Shown here piece after piece: positions 26,246 to 35,257 of a stretch of DNA of 64,000 nucleotides (position 1 is its first letter; the number at the start of each line of letters is the position of its first letter). The notes under the pieces are model-generated. The model was given only the letters and a program-made list of their open reading frames with translations, did no database searches and was not told where the DNA came from. The stretch spans positions 124,001 to 188,000 of the forward strand of contig CBDHES010000010.1 of assembly GCA_965262175.1 (NCBI GenBank). The letters are read 5' to 3'. The position numbers were made by a program, and so were the translations under genes. Source of the DNA: CADEDH01 sp965262175 (lineage in GTDB: Bacteria > Actinomycetota > Acidimicrobiia > Acidimicrobiales > SZUA-35).

Positions 26246-27280
26246 TCACGACGATGGGCGCCAGCGGAGGTCCAGCAGCTCGGCCGCCAGGGCGGCCCAC
26301 GAGGCCGCTGCCGGCCGTCCCGGAGCGATCCGGTCGGCCACCGACGGCACCGTCGGGTGTCCGCCGCCGACCACCGCCAGCTGGGTCCGGGTTCGGGGGC
26401 TGCCATGGTCGGCGGCGATCGTCGGGGCCTCCGACCCGAACGCCTGACCCGGGCCGCCCCACACGACGTGGTGGGTCGGGTCGAGGGCCACCGCGCCGAC
26501 CACGCCCGGAACGTCGAGCAGGTCGGCCAGATCGACCTCGCCGACGACCTGGGCCGCCGTTCCCTGAGCCTCGACCTCGACCCCGGGACCGAACCGGTCC
26601 CGGAGGTCGATCGGGTCGTCCGGTGACAGGTCCTCCTGGTCGTGGTCGCCGACGACCAGCATCACCGTGTCGTCCCACCGGGGACCGAGCAGCTCCACGA
26701 AGCGGCCGAGGGCGGCGTCGGTGGCCCGGACCCGCTCCATCGCCTCGTCGGACCACGCCCCGAAGGTGTGGCGGACCCCGTCGACCTCGTCGATCTGGGC
26801 GAACACGAAGTCGTGATCGCCGACCGCCAACCGGTCGGCGGCGGCCACCACCTCATCGTCGGCGATGTAGCCGGCGATACCGCGTCGGACGCCTTCGGGA
26901 ACCTCGCCGTTCGGTGGCCAGTGGGCATCGGCGTCCCGGAGGCCGCACACCCCGACCAGTTCCTGGTCACCGACCACGGCGACCGAGGATCGCCCCTCGG
27001 ACCGGCAGGCCTCGAACAGGGTCGGGGCGGCCGGCCCGATCCGGGACGAGTTCACCCACTCTCCTTCGGCCAGGACCCGGTTGGTCACGATGCCGTGGTC
27101 GATCGTCGGGACGCCGGTGACGAACGTGGCGTGGTTGGGGTAGGTGGCGGCGGTCAGCTCGCTGATCCCGCCGGGGATGCTGTGACCACCCTCGGTGGTC
27201 AATCGCCAGAGGGTGGGTGTGGTCTCGGCGCTCACCAAGCGGTTGGGGAAGGCGTCGAGAACGACCAGTACCACGCGCAC
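26246..27280 (-). CDS. Alkaline phosphatase superfamily (nucleotide pyrophosphatase/phosphodiesterase-like) protein
   Basis: This 344-residue metalloenzyme has the superfamily pattern: VLVVLDAFPNRLV with the first metal Asp9, ELTAATYPNHATFVTG where the nucleophile is the Thr of TYPNH, QIDEVDGVRHTFG, VVGDHDQ and ADHGSP near the end. The TYPNHATF motif is that of type I phosphodiesterases/NPPs, which cleave nucleotide or other phosphodiesters. There is no signal peptide, so it is probably cytoplasmic. The start is GTG at 27280 with TAGGTT 7 nt in front. The natural substrate is not deducible. It is divergent from the peptide ABC operon. Confidence 0.85.
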   Translation of the reverse strand: MRVVLVVLDAFPNRLVSAETTPTLWRLTTEGGHSIPGGISELTAATYPNHATFVTGVPTIDHGIVTNRVLAEGEWVNSSRIGPAAPTLFEACRSEGRSSVAVVGDQELVGVCGLRDADAHWPPNGEVPEGVRRGIAGYIADDEVVAAADRLAVGDHDFVFAQIDEVDGVRHTFGAWSDEAMERVRATDAALGRFVELLGPRWDDTVMLVVGDHDQEDLSPDDPIDLRDRFGPGVEVEAQGTAAQVVGEVDLADLLDVPGVVGAVALDPTHHVVWGGPGQAFGSEAPTIAADHGSPRTRTQLAVVGGGHPTVPSVADRIAPGRPAAASWAALAAELLDLRWRPSS

Positions 27281-27287
27281 GCGCCCG

Positions 27288-27293
27288 AACCTA
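27288..27293 (-). promoter_or_regulatory. Leaderless -10 box of the phosphodiesterase-like gene
   Basis: TAGGTT on the minus strand, 7 nt, then GTG at 27280. No clear -35. Confidence 0.45.
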
Positions 27294-27453
27294 GACCACG
27301 CTCCGCGACCGAGCGCGACCTTTCACCAACCGTTCACCCGTCGTTACGGCGCTGCCAACGCCATCGACATGCACCCCGTCTTGACTTGCCATGTCAACCC
27401 GGCCTTGGCGTTCGGTAGACGGCCGGGCTCGCCCCAAGGAGAGTACCTCACCC

Positions 27454-29529
27454 ATGTCAGCACCTACGCGCGGCCTTCGTCGGTTGCTCCTGGCCCTGTT
27501 GGCGATGCTGCTCGTCGCCGCAGCCTGTGGCAGCGACGATGACGAGTCAGCCGACGACGACAACGACTCGACCAACCAGTGCCTCGACACCTTCGGCGAC
27601 GATCCCGAGGGTGAGTTCCCCGGCCAGTACGAACTGGCCGAGTACCAGGAGTTGACCGACAACACGCTGACCTTCACCGACAACCCCAACATCGGGGAGC
27701 TGGCGGCGGAGATCACCCACATCGACGGCGACCTTCCGGCGGTCGCCGATCGGCTTCCGGCCGAGCCCCTGGTCATCGCCCCGGTCGAGGCGGTCGGCAC
27801 CTATGGCGGCACCCTCGACGGCCTGTCTCGGGCCAACGAGGCCGGCACATCGGACCTGCTATCGGTCCGCCACGTCGGCCTCGTTCGCTATGCCTGCGAC
27901 CTGGTGACCATCGTGCCCAACGTCGCCAAGAGCTGGGAGTTCAACGACGACGCCACGGCGCTGACCTTCGAGCTCCGAGAAGGTCACCGGTGGTCGAACG
28001 GTGAGCCGTTCACCAGCGAGGACGTCCGGTTCTGGCTCGAGGACCTCGTCCAGAACACCGCGATCGCCGGCGATCTCCGGACCGAGTTCCAGGTCGGCGG
28101 GGAGCCGATCGGCATCGACGTCGTCGACGACACGACGTTCAGTTTCACCTTCGCCTCCCCGGCCCCCAACTTCCTGAGCACCCTGGCCACCGTCTACTGG
28201 CAACCGTTCCAGCCCGACGAGTGGTTCAAGCAGTTCCACCCCGACTACGCCACCGACGGCGACGCCGTGGCCGCCGAGTTCGGGTTCGACTCGGCGATCG
28301 ATGCGGTGCTCGGTATGTGGGGGTGCCCATCCAACTGGAAGGACTGCGGTTCGCCCTGGCTGACCGGCACCGGCACCGTCTGGACCCCGACCCTGGAGTC
28401 GTTCATCCTCGTCGACGAGTCGACCGAGGAGCGGCGCCTGGTGGCCAACCCGTACTTCCATGCCGTCGACACCACCGGCCAGCAACTGCCCTACATCGAG
28501 CGGATGCTGGAGGAGTTCATCGAGGACACCGAGGTCCACAACCTCCGAATCACCAACGGTGAGACCGACTACAAGACCCAGGGTCTCGGCATCGACGACT
28601 TCCCGGTCCTGGAGGACAACCAGGAGGACGGGTCCTATACCGCCCAGCTCGCCCCGTCGGCCGGCTCGAACGTGTTCTACGCCCTGAACCTGGGCATCGC
28701 CGATCCGACCCTGAGCGAGATCTTCAACGACATCCGGTTCCGCCAGGCCTTCTCCTTGGCGCTGAATCGGGGCGAGATCAACGAGCTGGTCTACTTCGGG
28801 CAGGGGACGCCTCAGCAAGCGACACCGTTCGACCCGAACACGGTCACGTTCGTTACCGACGAGCAGCTCAACGCCTTCATCGAGCACGATCCCGACCGGG
28901 CGATCGAGCTGCTCGACGAGATGGGCCTGGAGCCCAACGACGATGGGTGCCGGGTCGAGCTGAACCTCGACTTCTCCGACCAGGGGTCGCCGGCCGACCT
29001 CCACGAGCTGGCCCAGGGCCACCTCCAGGAGGTCGGGATCTGCATGAGCGTGAACTCGGTGACCTCCGACGACTACCGGGAGTCGGCGTCCCGCAACGAG
29101 TTGCAGATCCTGACCTGGCTGAACGACGGGACCTCTGGCCCCTACGTGGTCGGCATCATCGAGCAGCTCATCCCGCAGTTCGGCGAGTTCTTCAACCCCG
29201 GTCCGGCGCTCCATTGGGAGGCGTTCATCAAGGACATCGACAACGGCGTCGACCCGGTCGAGCCGCCGGCCGACGTCCTCGAGCTCGTTGAGCTGGTCGA
29301 GGAGTTCCAGTCGCTGCCGCTCGGTTCGCCCGAGAGCGACGAGGTCGGGGCCCAGATCGCCGAGATCCACGTCGACAACCTGTGGAAGATCGGGACCGTC
29401 GGCTCGGTACCGGCGCCAACCATCCGGCGGGACGTCCTCAACAACGTGCCCGAGTTCACGGTGCACACCTACGACTTCTACTGGTCCTACCCCTACTCGC
29501 CCTACCAGTGGTTCCTCACCGGCGAGTGA
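27454..29529 (+). CDS. Oligopeptide-type ABC transporter substrate-binding lipoprotein
   Basis: This 691-residue family 5 solute-binding protein has a lipoprotein signal ending in LVAAAC (Cys25) followed by an acidic linker (GSDDDESADDDNDS). The SBP_bac_5 core shows NVAKSWEFNDDATALTFELREGHRWSNGEPFTSEDVRFWLED and IRFRQAFSLALNRGEINEL. At 691 residues it is larger than DppA/OppA (about 540). It captures peptides or other solutes outside the membrane for the permeases encoded downstream. GGAG lies 12 nt before the ATG. The 173-bp upstream gap holds an imperfect operator-like repeat, TTGAC-N7-GTCAA (27381-27397). Confidence 0.9.
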   Translation: MSAPTRGLRRLLLALLAMLLVAAACGSDDDESADDDNDSTNQCLDTFGDDPEGEFPGQYELAEYQELTDNTLTFTDNPNIGELAAEITHIDGDLPAVADRLPAEPLVIAPVEAVGTYGGTLDGLSRANEAGTSDLLSVRHVGLVRYACDLVTIVPNVAKSWEFNDDATALTFELREGHRWSNGEPFTSEDVRFWLEDLVQNTAIAGDLRTEFQVGGEPIGIDVVDDTTFSFTFASPAPNFLSTLATVYWQPFQPDEWFKQFHPDYATDGDAVAAEFGFDSAIDAVLGMWGCPSNWKDCGSPWLTGTGTVWTPTLESFILVDESTEERRLVANPYFHAVDTTGQQLPYIERMLEEFIEDTEVHNLRITNGETDYKTQGLGIDDFPVLEDNQEDGSYTAQLAPSAGSNVFYALNLGIADPTLSEIFNDIRFRQAFSLALNRGEINELVYFGQGTPQQATPFDPNTVTFVTDEQLNAFIEHDPDRAIELLDEMGLEPNDDGCRVELNLDFSDQGSPADLHELAQGHLQEVGICMSVNSVTSDDYRESASRNELQILTWLNDGTSGPYVVGIIEQLIPQFGEFFNPGPALHWEAFIKDIDNGVDPVEPPADVLELVELVEEFQSLPLGSPESDEVGAQIAEIHVDNLWKIGTVGSVPAPTIRRDVLNNVPEFTVHTYDFYWSYPYSPYQWFLTGE

Positions 29530-29618
29530 TGGTGACGGCAGTGCTGCCCGACGCCCCGGATCCCGTCGCCGCCGACGTCGCCGTCGACGGGACCCGGGGC
29601 CGACGGTAGGACCGTCCC

Positions 29619-30608
29619 ATGGCTCGCTTCCTGCTCCGACGGGTCCTCGGGTCGATCATCACCCTGGTGGTGGTCTCGGTGATCGTCTTCTGGATCATCG
29701 AACTGCCACCGGGGGATGTGGTCGACATCTACCTTGCCAAGAAGTCCCAGGGCGGCTCGGGACTGACCTTGGAGCAGATCGAAGCCGAGAGGGAGCGGTT
29801 TGGCGTCGACGACCCGTTCATCGTCCGGTGGTGGAACTGGATCACCGACATCGTGCTCCGGGGCGACTTCGGTGAGTCGGTTGTCAACGAAACACCGGTC
29901 AACAAGCTGATCGGCGATCGGATGCTGCTGACGACGATCGTCATCTTCGCGACCCTGTTCGTTACCTACGCCCTGGCCATCCCGATCGGGGTGTACTCGG
30001 CCATCCGCCGCTACAGCATCGCCGACTACACCTTCACGACGATCGGCTACATCGGCCTGGCGCTGCCGAACTTCCTCTTCGCCCTCGTCCTGCTGTGGGT
30101 CTCGGTCCGGTACTTCGGCTCGAGCGTTGGGGGCCTGTTCTCGCCCGAGTACGAGGACGCCGGCTGGTCGCTGGCCAAGCTGTGGGACCTGCTGACCCAT
30201 CTGTGGATCCCGGTGGTGGTCCTCGGCACCGCCAACCTGGCGTTCCAACTCCAGACCATCCGGGCCATGATGCTCGACGAGGTCAACAAGCTGTACGTGA
30301 CCGCGGCGCGGGCCCGCGGGGTTCCGGAGGGTCGGCTGCTCGCCAAGTACCCGGTCCGTCAGGCGATGAACCCGATCATCTCCACGTTCAGCTTCGACAT
30401 CAACCGGGTCCTGTCCGACGCGCCGGTGGTGGCCCTCGTGCTCGCACTCCCCGAGCTCGGTGAGCTGCTGATCACCTCGCTGATCGAACAGGACACCCAG
30501 GTGGCGGGGGCGATCCTGCTGATGATGAGCTTCATCTACGTCGTCGGGAACCTCGTCTCCGACCTGGTCTTGGCGTCGATCGATCCCCGAGTGAGGTTGG
30601 CCGGCTGA
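29619..30608 (+). CDS. Oligopeptide-type ABC transporter permease (DppB/OppB-like)
   Basis: This 329-residue inner-membrane permease has six predicted helices, starting MARFLLRRVLGSIITLVVVSVIVFWIIELPPGDVVD as is typical for DppB. The EAA-type loop is YVTAARARGVPEGRLLAKYPVRQAMNPI, which contacts the ATPases. AGGA lies 7 nt before the ATG. Its last base is shared with the start codon of the next permease gene (TGATG arrangement at 30606-30610), so the two are translationally coupled. It is the second gene of the five-gene importer. Confidence 0.92.
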   Translation: MARFLLRRVLGSIITLVVVSVIVFWIIELPPGDVVDIYLAKKSQGGSGLTLEQIEAERERFGVDDPFIVRWWNWITDIVLRGDFGESVVNETPVNKLIGDRMLLTTIVIFATLFVTYALAIPIGVYSAIRRYSIADYTFTTIGYIGLALPNFLFALVLLWVSVRYFGSSVGGLFSPEYEDAGWSLAKLWDLLTHLWIPVVVLGTANLAFQLQTIRAMMLDEVNKLYVTAARARGVPEGRLLAKYPVRQAMNPIISTFSFDINRVLSDAPVVALVLALPELGELLITSLIEQDTQVAGAILLMMSFIYVVGNLVSDLVLASIDPRVRLAG

Positions 30609-32011
30609 TGGTCGTCGCCGATTCCGATCCGACCTCCGAGCGAGAGGGGCCCGAGCCGGCCGCTGGCGGTGCGCCGATCGGGGTCGACGAGCCGACCGAG
30701 GCCGCCCTTGACGACGCCGTCGAGACCTCGGAGGCGACGCAGTGGAAGCTGGTCTGGTGGCGGTTCCGGAAGCACCGTATGGCGATGGCGTCGCTGGTCG
30801 TCCTCGGCTTCTACGTGCTGACCGTCCTCTTCGCCCCGTTCATCGCCCCCTATGGGCCGACGGCCCAGAGCTCCGACGCCAACTACGTCAAGGGTCCCCC
30901 CGAGCTGATCCGCTTGTGGGACGGGGGGCCGGCCTTTCCCCACGTCGACAACCAGGTCACCGTGCGGGGTGACGTGACCGAGGGCTTCCGCTACACGGTG
31001 GTTCCGATCGAGGGCCGCAAGGACATCCGTTGGTTCGTGCGGGGCGACTCGTACTCGGTGTTCGGCCTTTTCGAGACCGACTGGCACCTGTTCGGCGTCG
31101 ACCCGGTGCTGATCCCGGCCACGATCGAGGCACCGACCGACGCTGATGGGGACGACCCGTTCGGCGATCTGGAGCGCGATGAGCGGGGCGGGCTCGTCAT
31201 CCCCGGGCTGGGGGGCAGCACCGAGGCCGGCGGGGACGACACCGATGGGGCCGACACCGGCGGGGGAACGATCGTCGGCGACGGCGGGGTCGAGCTGATC
31301 GAGGTGCCGGGCTATGTCCACTTCCTCGGCACCGACGATCTCGGTCGCGACCAGCTGAGCCGGATCATCTACGCCACCCGGACCTCGCTCACGATCGGCC
31401 TGGCTGGGTTGGTGATGGCCTTCCTCCTGGGGTTGGTCTTCGGCGGGATCGCGGGCTACTTCGGGGGGTGGATCGACTACGTCATCCAGCGCCTCATCGA
31501 GATCGTCCGCTCGATCCCGACGATTCCGTTGGTCATGGGCCTGGCCGCCGCCTTCCCGCCGGACTGGTCGAACGCCCGGGTCTTCTTCTTCACCTCGATG
31601 ATCCTCGGCCTCGTCGGGTGGACCACCCTGGCCCGCCGGATCCGTTCGATGCTGTTGACGCTCCGGGACGAGGACTTCATCATCGCCGCCCGGCTCTCGG
31701 GGGCCAGCCCGTTCCGGGTCATCACCCGCCACATGCTCCCGTCGTTCTTCAGCTACATCGTGGTGACGCTGGCCATCGAGTTCCCCTACATGATCCTGGC
31801 CGAGTCGGTGCTGTCGTTCGTCGGGCTCGGCCTGCGCCCACCGACGGTCAGCTGGGGGGTGCTGCTCCAGGAGGCGCAGAAGGTCGAGGTCTTGGAGCAG
31901 ACGCCGTGGTTGCTCGCTCCGGCGGCGTTCGTCATCGTCGTGATCCTGGCCTTCAATTTCCTCGGTGACGGGCTCCGTGACGCCGCCGACCCCTATCAGG
32001 AGTCGTCGTGA
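30608..32011 (+). CDS. Oligopeptide-type ABC transporter permease (DppC/OppC-like) with large extracytoplasmic insert
   Basis: This permease has 467 residues against about 300 for DppC. After an acidic cytoplasmic N-terminus and the first helix (about 57-77), some 170 residues are inserted outside the membrane (about 80-245). They include a Gly/Asp-rich linker, GGSTEAGGDDTDGADTGGG. The DppC core then resumes with FLGTDDLGRDQLSRIIYATRTSLTIGLAG. The EAA loop is FIIAARLSGASPFRVITRHMLPS. The insert sits where the permease would meet the binding protein, so it may take part in docking; that is inference. The stop overlaps the next start as GTGA. Confidence 0.9.
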   Translation: MVVADSDPTSEREGPEPAAGGAPIGVDEPTEAALDDAVETSEATQWKLVWWRFRKHRMAMASLVVLGFYVLTVLFAPFIAPYGPTAQSSDANYVKGPPELIRLWDGGPAFPHVDNQVTVRGDVTEGFRYTVVPIEGRKDIRWFVRGDSYSVFGLFETDWHLFGVDPVLIPATIEAPTDADGDDPFGDLERDERGGLVIPGLGGSTEAGGDDTDGADTGGGTIVGDGGVELIEVPGYVHFLGTDDLGRDQLSRIIYATRTSLTIGLAGLVMAFLLGLVFGGIAGYFGGWIDYVIQRLIEIVRSIPTIPLVMGLAAAFPPDWSNARVFFFTSMILGLVGWTTLARRIRSMLLTLRDEDFIIAARLSGASPFRVITRHMLPSFFSYIVVTLAIEFPYMILAESVLSFVGLGLRPPTVSWGVLLQEAQKVEVLEQTPWLLAPAAFVIVVILAFNFLGDGLRDAADPYQESS

Positions 32012-33111
32012 CCGACGGCGAGGCCCCCCTCCTCCGGGTCCGCTCGCTCGGGGTGACCTTTCACACCGACGACGGCGAGGTGCGGGCTGTCGACCAGGTC
32101 GACTACGACGTGGCCGAAGGCCAGATCCTCGGCCTGGTCGGGGAGAGCGGCTCGGGTAAGAGCGTCAGCACCCGGGCCCTGATGCGGCTCCTCCCCTCGA
32201 CCGCTCGTCTCGACCCCGAGACCGAGATGGTGCTGCGGACGGCCGATGGTCCGGTCGACCTGGCCCGGCTCCGGCGCCGGGATCGGCAGCTCCAGCGGAT
32301 CCGGGGCGGGGAGATCGCCATGATCTTCCAGGAGCCGATGGCGTCGTTCGCTCCCACGTACCGGATCGGCGACCCGATCATGGAATCGGCCCGTCTCCAC
32401 CGGGGCTGCTCCAAACGGGAAGCCAGGACGGTGGCCCTCGACCTGCTGGAACGGGTCGGGATCTCCGACCCTGGACGTCGCATCGCCCAGTACCCGTTCG
32501 AGTTGTCGGGTGGCATGCGGCAACGGGTCATGATCGCCGTCGCCCTGGCCAGCCAGCCTCGGTTGTTGATCGCCGACGAGCCGACCACGGCCCTCGACGT
32601 GACGATCCAGGCCCAGATCCTCGACCTGTTGCGGGAGCTCCGGGACGAGGAGGGTATGGCGATCATCTTCATCACCCACGACCTCGGGGTCATCTCCCAG
32701 ATCGCCGACGACGTGGCCGTCATGTACCTCGGTCGTATGGTCGAGCAGGGGCCGGTGGGGTCAATGGTCGCCGCGCCGTCGCACCCCTACACCCGGAGCC
32801 TGCTGCACGCCATCCCCCGGTTGGACCGCCTCAGCGCCCGGTTGGAGGCCATCCCCGGCGAGATCCCGGGCCCTCGGTCCCGGCCGTCGGGCTGCTGCTT
32901 CCACAATCGTTGTCGCGACGTGATCGACGGTCGATGCGCCGACGTCGTGCCGAGTTCGATCGAGGTCGGGCCCGGTCACACCGTCGCATGCCTGTTGTAC
33001 GACGGTCAGCCGGTCACCGTCGGGACCGGCCCGCGGGTCGACGCCGACGTCGAGGCCGAGGCCGAGGCCGGTGTGGCCACTGAGGCGGGGATCGAGGCGG
33101 ACGATGGGTGA
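32008..33111 (+). CDS. Oligopeptide-type ABC transporter ATP-binding protein (DppD/OppD-like)
   Basis: This 367-residue ATPase has Walker A GESGSGKS (45-52), Q-loop IFQEPMASFAPTY, signature LSGGMRQRVMIA, Walker B LLIADEPTTALDV and H-loop ITHDLGVI. The C-terminal oligopeptide-transporter domain has the Cys cluster CCFHNRCRDVIDGRC, which binds an iron-sulfur cluster in some family members. The tail DVEAEAEAGVATEAGIEADD is acidic and repetitive. The start is GTG, overlapping the previous stop; the last 8 nt overlap the next ATPase gene. It powers import together with the DppF-like protein. Confidence 0.92.
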   Translation: MTDGEAPLLRVRSLGVTFHTDDGEVRAVDQVDYDVAEGQILGLVGESGSGKSVSTRALMRLLPSTARLDPETEMVLRTADGPVDLARLRRRDRQLQRIRGGEIAMIFQEPMASFAPTYRIGDPIMESARLHRGCSKREARTVALDLLERVGISDPGRRIAQYPFELSGGMRQRVMIAVALASQPRLLIADEPTTALDVTIQAQILDLLRELRDEEGMAIIFITHDLGVISQIADDVAVMYLGRMVEQGPVGSMVAAPSHPYTRSLLHAIPRLDRLSARLEAIPGEIPGPRSRPSGCCFHNRCRDVIDGRCADVVPSSIEVGPGHTVACLLYDGQPVTVGTGPRVDADVEAEAEAGVATEAGIEADDG

Positions 33112-34138
33112 GGATCCCGTGCTCGACGTCCGACAGCTCACGGTCCACTTCCCGATTCGGGAAGGGTTCTTCAACCGTCAGGTGGGCGTGGTCAAGGCGG
33201 TCGACGACGTTTCGTTCACCGTCGGTCGCACCGAGACCTTGGGCCTGGTTGGGGAGAGCGGTTCGGGGAAGACGACGATCGGTCGGGCCATCCTCCGGGC
33301 CATCGAGCCGACCGGTGGCGAGGTCCACTTCCGGCGCGACGGCACCTCGGCCGAGTTGCTCGGGTTGAACCGATCGGAGATGCGGGCGCAGCGCCGGCAC
33401 CTCCAGATGATCTTCCAGGATCCCTACTCGTCGCTCAACGCCCGGCTTCCGGTCCGCGACATCATCGCCGAGCCGCTGGTGGCGATGAAGCTGGCGTCGG
33501 GCAGCGAGGTCGACGATCGGGTCCGGGAGATTGCCCGGCGGTGCAAGCTCAACGTGGAGCACCTCCGTCGCTACCCCCACGCCTTCAGCGGTGGCCAGCG
33601 CCAGCGGGTGGGGATCGCCCGGGCCCTGGTGACCGACCCGGCCTTCGTGGTGGCCGACGAAGCGGTCTCGGCCCTCGATGTCTCGATCCAGGCCGAGATC
33701 CTCAACCTGATGGCCGATCTCCAGACGGACCTGGGGGTCGCCTTCCTGTTCATCGCTCACGATCTGAGCGTGGTCGCCCACCTGTCGCACCGGGTGGCGG
33801 TGCTCTACCTGGGCCAGCTGGTTGAGCTGGCTCCGACCGCCGAGCTGTTCGCCCGGCCCCGCCACCCGTACACCGAGGCGCTGCTGTCGGCCATCCCCAA
33901 CGTCGAGGCCGAGCCCCGGATGACTCCGGTCAGCCTCCGAGGCGAGATCCCCAGCGCCACCGATCCACCGAGCGGGTGCCGGTTCCACACGCGCTGCCCC
34001 TACGCCGAGGACCGGTGCCGGGACGACGAACCGGCGTGGCAGGAACTGCCCGATGGCCGATTCGTGCGCTGCCACTTCGCCGAGACCCTCGACCTGCGGG
34101 GTGTCGACGTCGAGGCGGCTGACGGTTCGACCCGCTGA
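33104..34138 (+). CDS. Oligopeptide-type ABC transporter ATP-binding protein (DppF/OppF-like)
   Basis: This 344-residue partner ATPase opens VLDVRQLTVHFPIREGFFNRQVGVVKAVDDVSF, the usual DppF start. Walker A is GESGSGKT, the Q-loop IFQDPYSSLNAR, the signature FSGGQRQRVGIARAL. The Walker B region reads FVVADEAVSALDV, with A in place of P after the Glu. The C-terminal domain has CRFHTRCPYAEDRC. ATG 33104 was chosen because it fits the overlap with the preceding gene. It is the last gene of the importer; 113 bp separate it from the next, separately transcribed gene. Confidence 0.92.
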   Translation: MGEDPVLDVRQLTVHFPIREGFFNRQVGVVKAVDDVSFTVGRTETLGLVGESGSGKTTIGRAILRAIEPTGGEVHFRRDGTSAELLGLNRSEMRAQRRHLQMIFQDPYSSLNARLPVRDIIAEPLVAMKLASGSEVDDRVREIARRCKLNVEHLRRYPHAFSGGQRQRVGIARALVTDPAFVVADEAVSALDVSIQAEILNLMADLQTDLGVAFLFIAHDLSVVAHLSHRVAVLYLGQLVELAPTAELFARPRHPYTEALLSAIPNVEAEPRMTPVSLRGEIPSATDPPSGCRFHTRCPYAEDRCRDDEPAWQELPDGRFVRCHFAETLDLRGVDVEAADGSTR

Positions 34139-34214
34139 GCGCAGGACGCCGAACGCCAACCTGTCCGCAATCAGCGACGACGGGTGAGATCCCCGGCGCC
34201 GGGTGGACCACCGT

Positions 34215-34243
34215 CTGACACGGGCGTGGCGACGAGCTACGTT
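34215..34243 (+). promoter_or_regulatory. Leaderless promoter of the MFE-type SDR gene
   Basis: CTGACA (34215-34220), exactly 17 nt, TACGTT (34238-34243), 8 nt and ATG at 34252. This is one of the best-matching leaderless promoters in the window. Confidence 0.6.
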
Positions 34244-34251
34244 GCGCCCCC

Positions 34252-35223
34252 ATGAGCGACGACACCTCGCTGCGGTTCGACGGAGAGGTCGCGCTGGTGA
34301 CCGGAGCGGGGGGAGGTCTCGGCCGCCAACACGCCCTGCTCCTGGCCCAGCGGGGGGCGGCGGTGGTGGTCAACGACCTCGGCTCGTCGACCATGGGGGG
34401 TCAGGACCACGACCGCGGCCCGGCCGACGCCGTGGTCGCCGAGATCCGGGCCGCCGGGGGCACGGCGATCGGCAACAGCGACAGCGTGGCGGACCGGGAC
34501 GGTGCCGAGCGAATGGTGGCCCAGGCGCTGGCCGAGTTCGGTCAACTGGACATCGTGATCAACAACGCCGGCATCATCCGGAACCGGACCTTCCTGAACA
34601 TCGGCGAGGACGAGCTGGATCCGGTCCTCGACGTGCACGTGAAGGGGGCGTTCTACGTCACCCGCCCGGCGTACGAGCACATGAAGGCCCGAGGGTATGG
34701 CCGGATCGTGAACACGTCCTCCGCCTCTGGCTTGTTCGGCTCGTTCGGCCAGTCGGCTTATGCCGCGGCCAAGGCGGCCATCATGGGCTTCACCAAGACC
34801 CTCGCCATCGAGGGGGAGCGCTACGGGATCAGGGTCAACGCCATCGCTCCCGGCGCATTGACCCGCATGACCGGCGATGTGATCGGCGATGGCTCGCCGA
34901 CGGCCGAGCTGTTCGGGCTGGCGGGTCGAGATCTGGCCGATCGGATGGGTCCGCACCAGGTCGCTCCCGCCGTCGTCTACCTTGCCCACCGATCCTGTGA
35001 GCTGACGGGGGAGACGCTGTCGGCCTCCGGTGGGCGCGTCGGCCGGGCCTTCGTCGCCGTCACCCCCGGGATCTACGACGAGGCGCTGACCGTCGAGAAG
35101 GTGGCGGAACGGATCGACGAGATCACCAGCGAGGACGACTACCTGGTCCCGGCGAACGCCGACGAGGAGATCAGGTTCCTCCGCTCGTCCATCCGGCCCG
35201 ACGGTGGCGCCGGGCCGGCATGA
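34252..35223 (+). CDS. SDR family oxidoreductase, multifunctional-enzyme (MFE-2/HSD17B4) type
   Basis: This 323-residue SDR has TGAGGGLG (17-24), NDLG (41-44, the NAD-selecting Asp), NNAG (104-107), Ser156/157 and the pair Tyr170/Lys174 in YAAAK. The spacing, the NDLGSSTMGGQDHDRGPADAVVAEI loop and the extra C-terminal tail (about 270-323) are those of the dehydrogenase domain of peroxisomal-type multifunctional enzymes. Those enzymes oxidise 3-hydroxyacyl-CoA or 17-beta-hydroxysteroids. No hydratase domain is fused or adjacent. A role in beta-oxidation of lipids or steroid side chains is inference from the family. Confidence 0.88.
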   Translation: MSDDTSLRFDGEVALVTGAGGGLGRQHALLLAQRGAAVVVNDLGSSTMGGQDHDRGPADAVVAEIRAAGGTAIGNSDSVADRDGAERMVAQALAEFGQLDIVINNAGIIRNRTFLNIGEDELDPVLDVHVKGAFYVTRPAYEHMKARGYGRIVNTSSASGLFGSFGQSAYAAAKAAIMGFTKTLAIEGERYGIRVNAIAPGALTRMTGDVIGDGSPTAELFGLAGRDLADRMGPHQVAPAVVYLAHRSCELTGETLSASGGRVGRAFVAVTPGIYDEALTVEKVAERIDEITSEDDYLVPANADEEIRFLRSSIRPDGGAGPA

Positions 35224-35257
35224 TGGCCATCGTGGCGGCCCGGGACGGCCGCGGGCG

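Noticed and set aside
27381..27397. TTGAC-N7-GTCAA as an operator of the peptide importer
   Set aside because: Arms of only five bases are likely by chance; mentioned in the gene entry but not called as a site.
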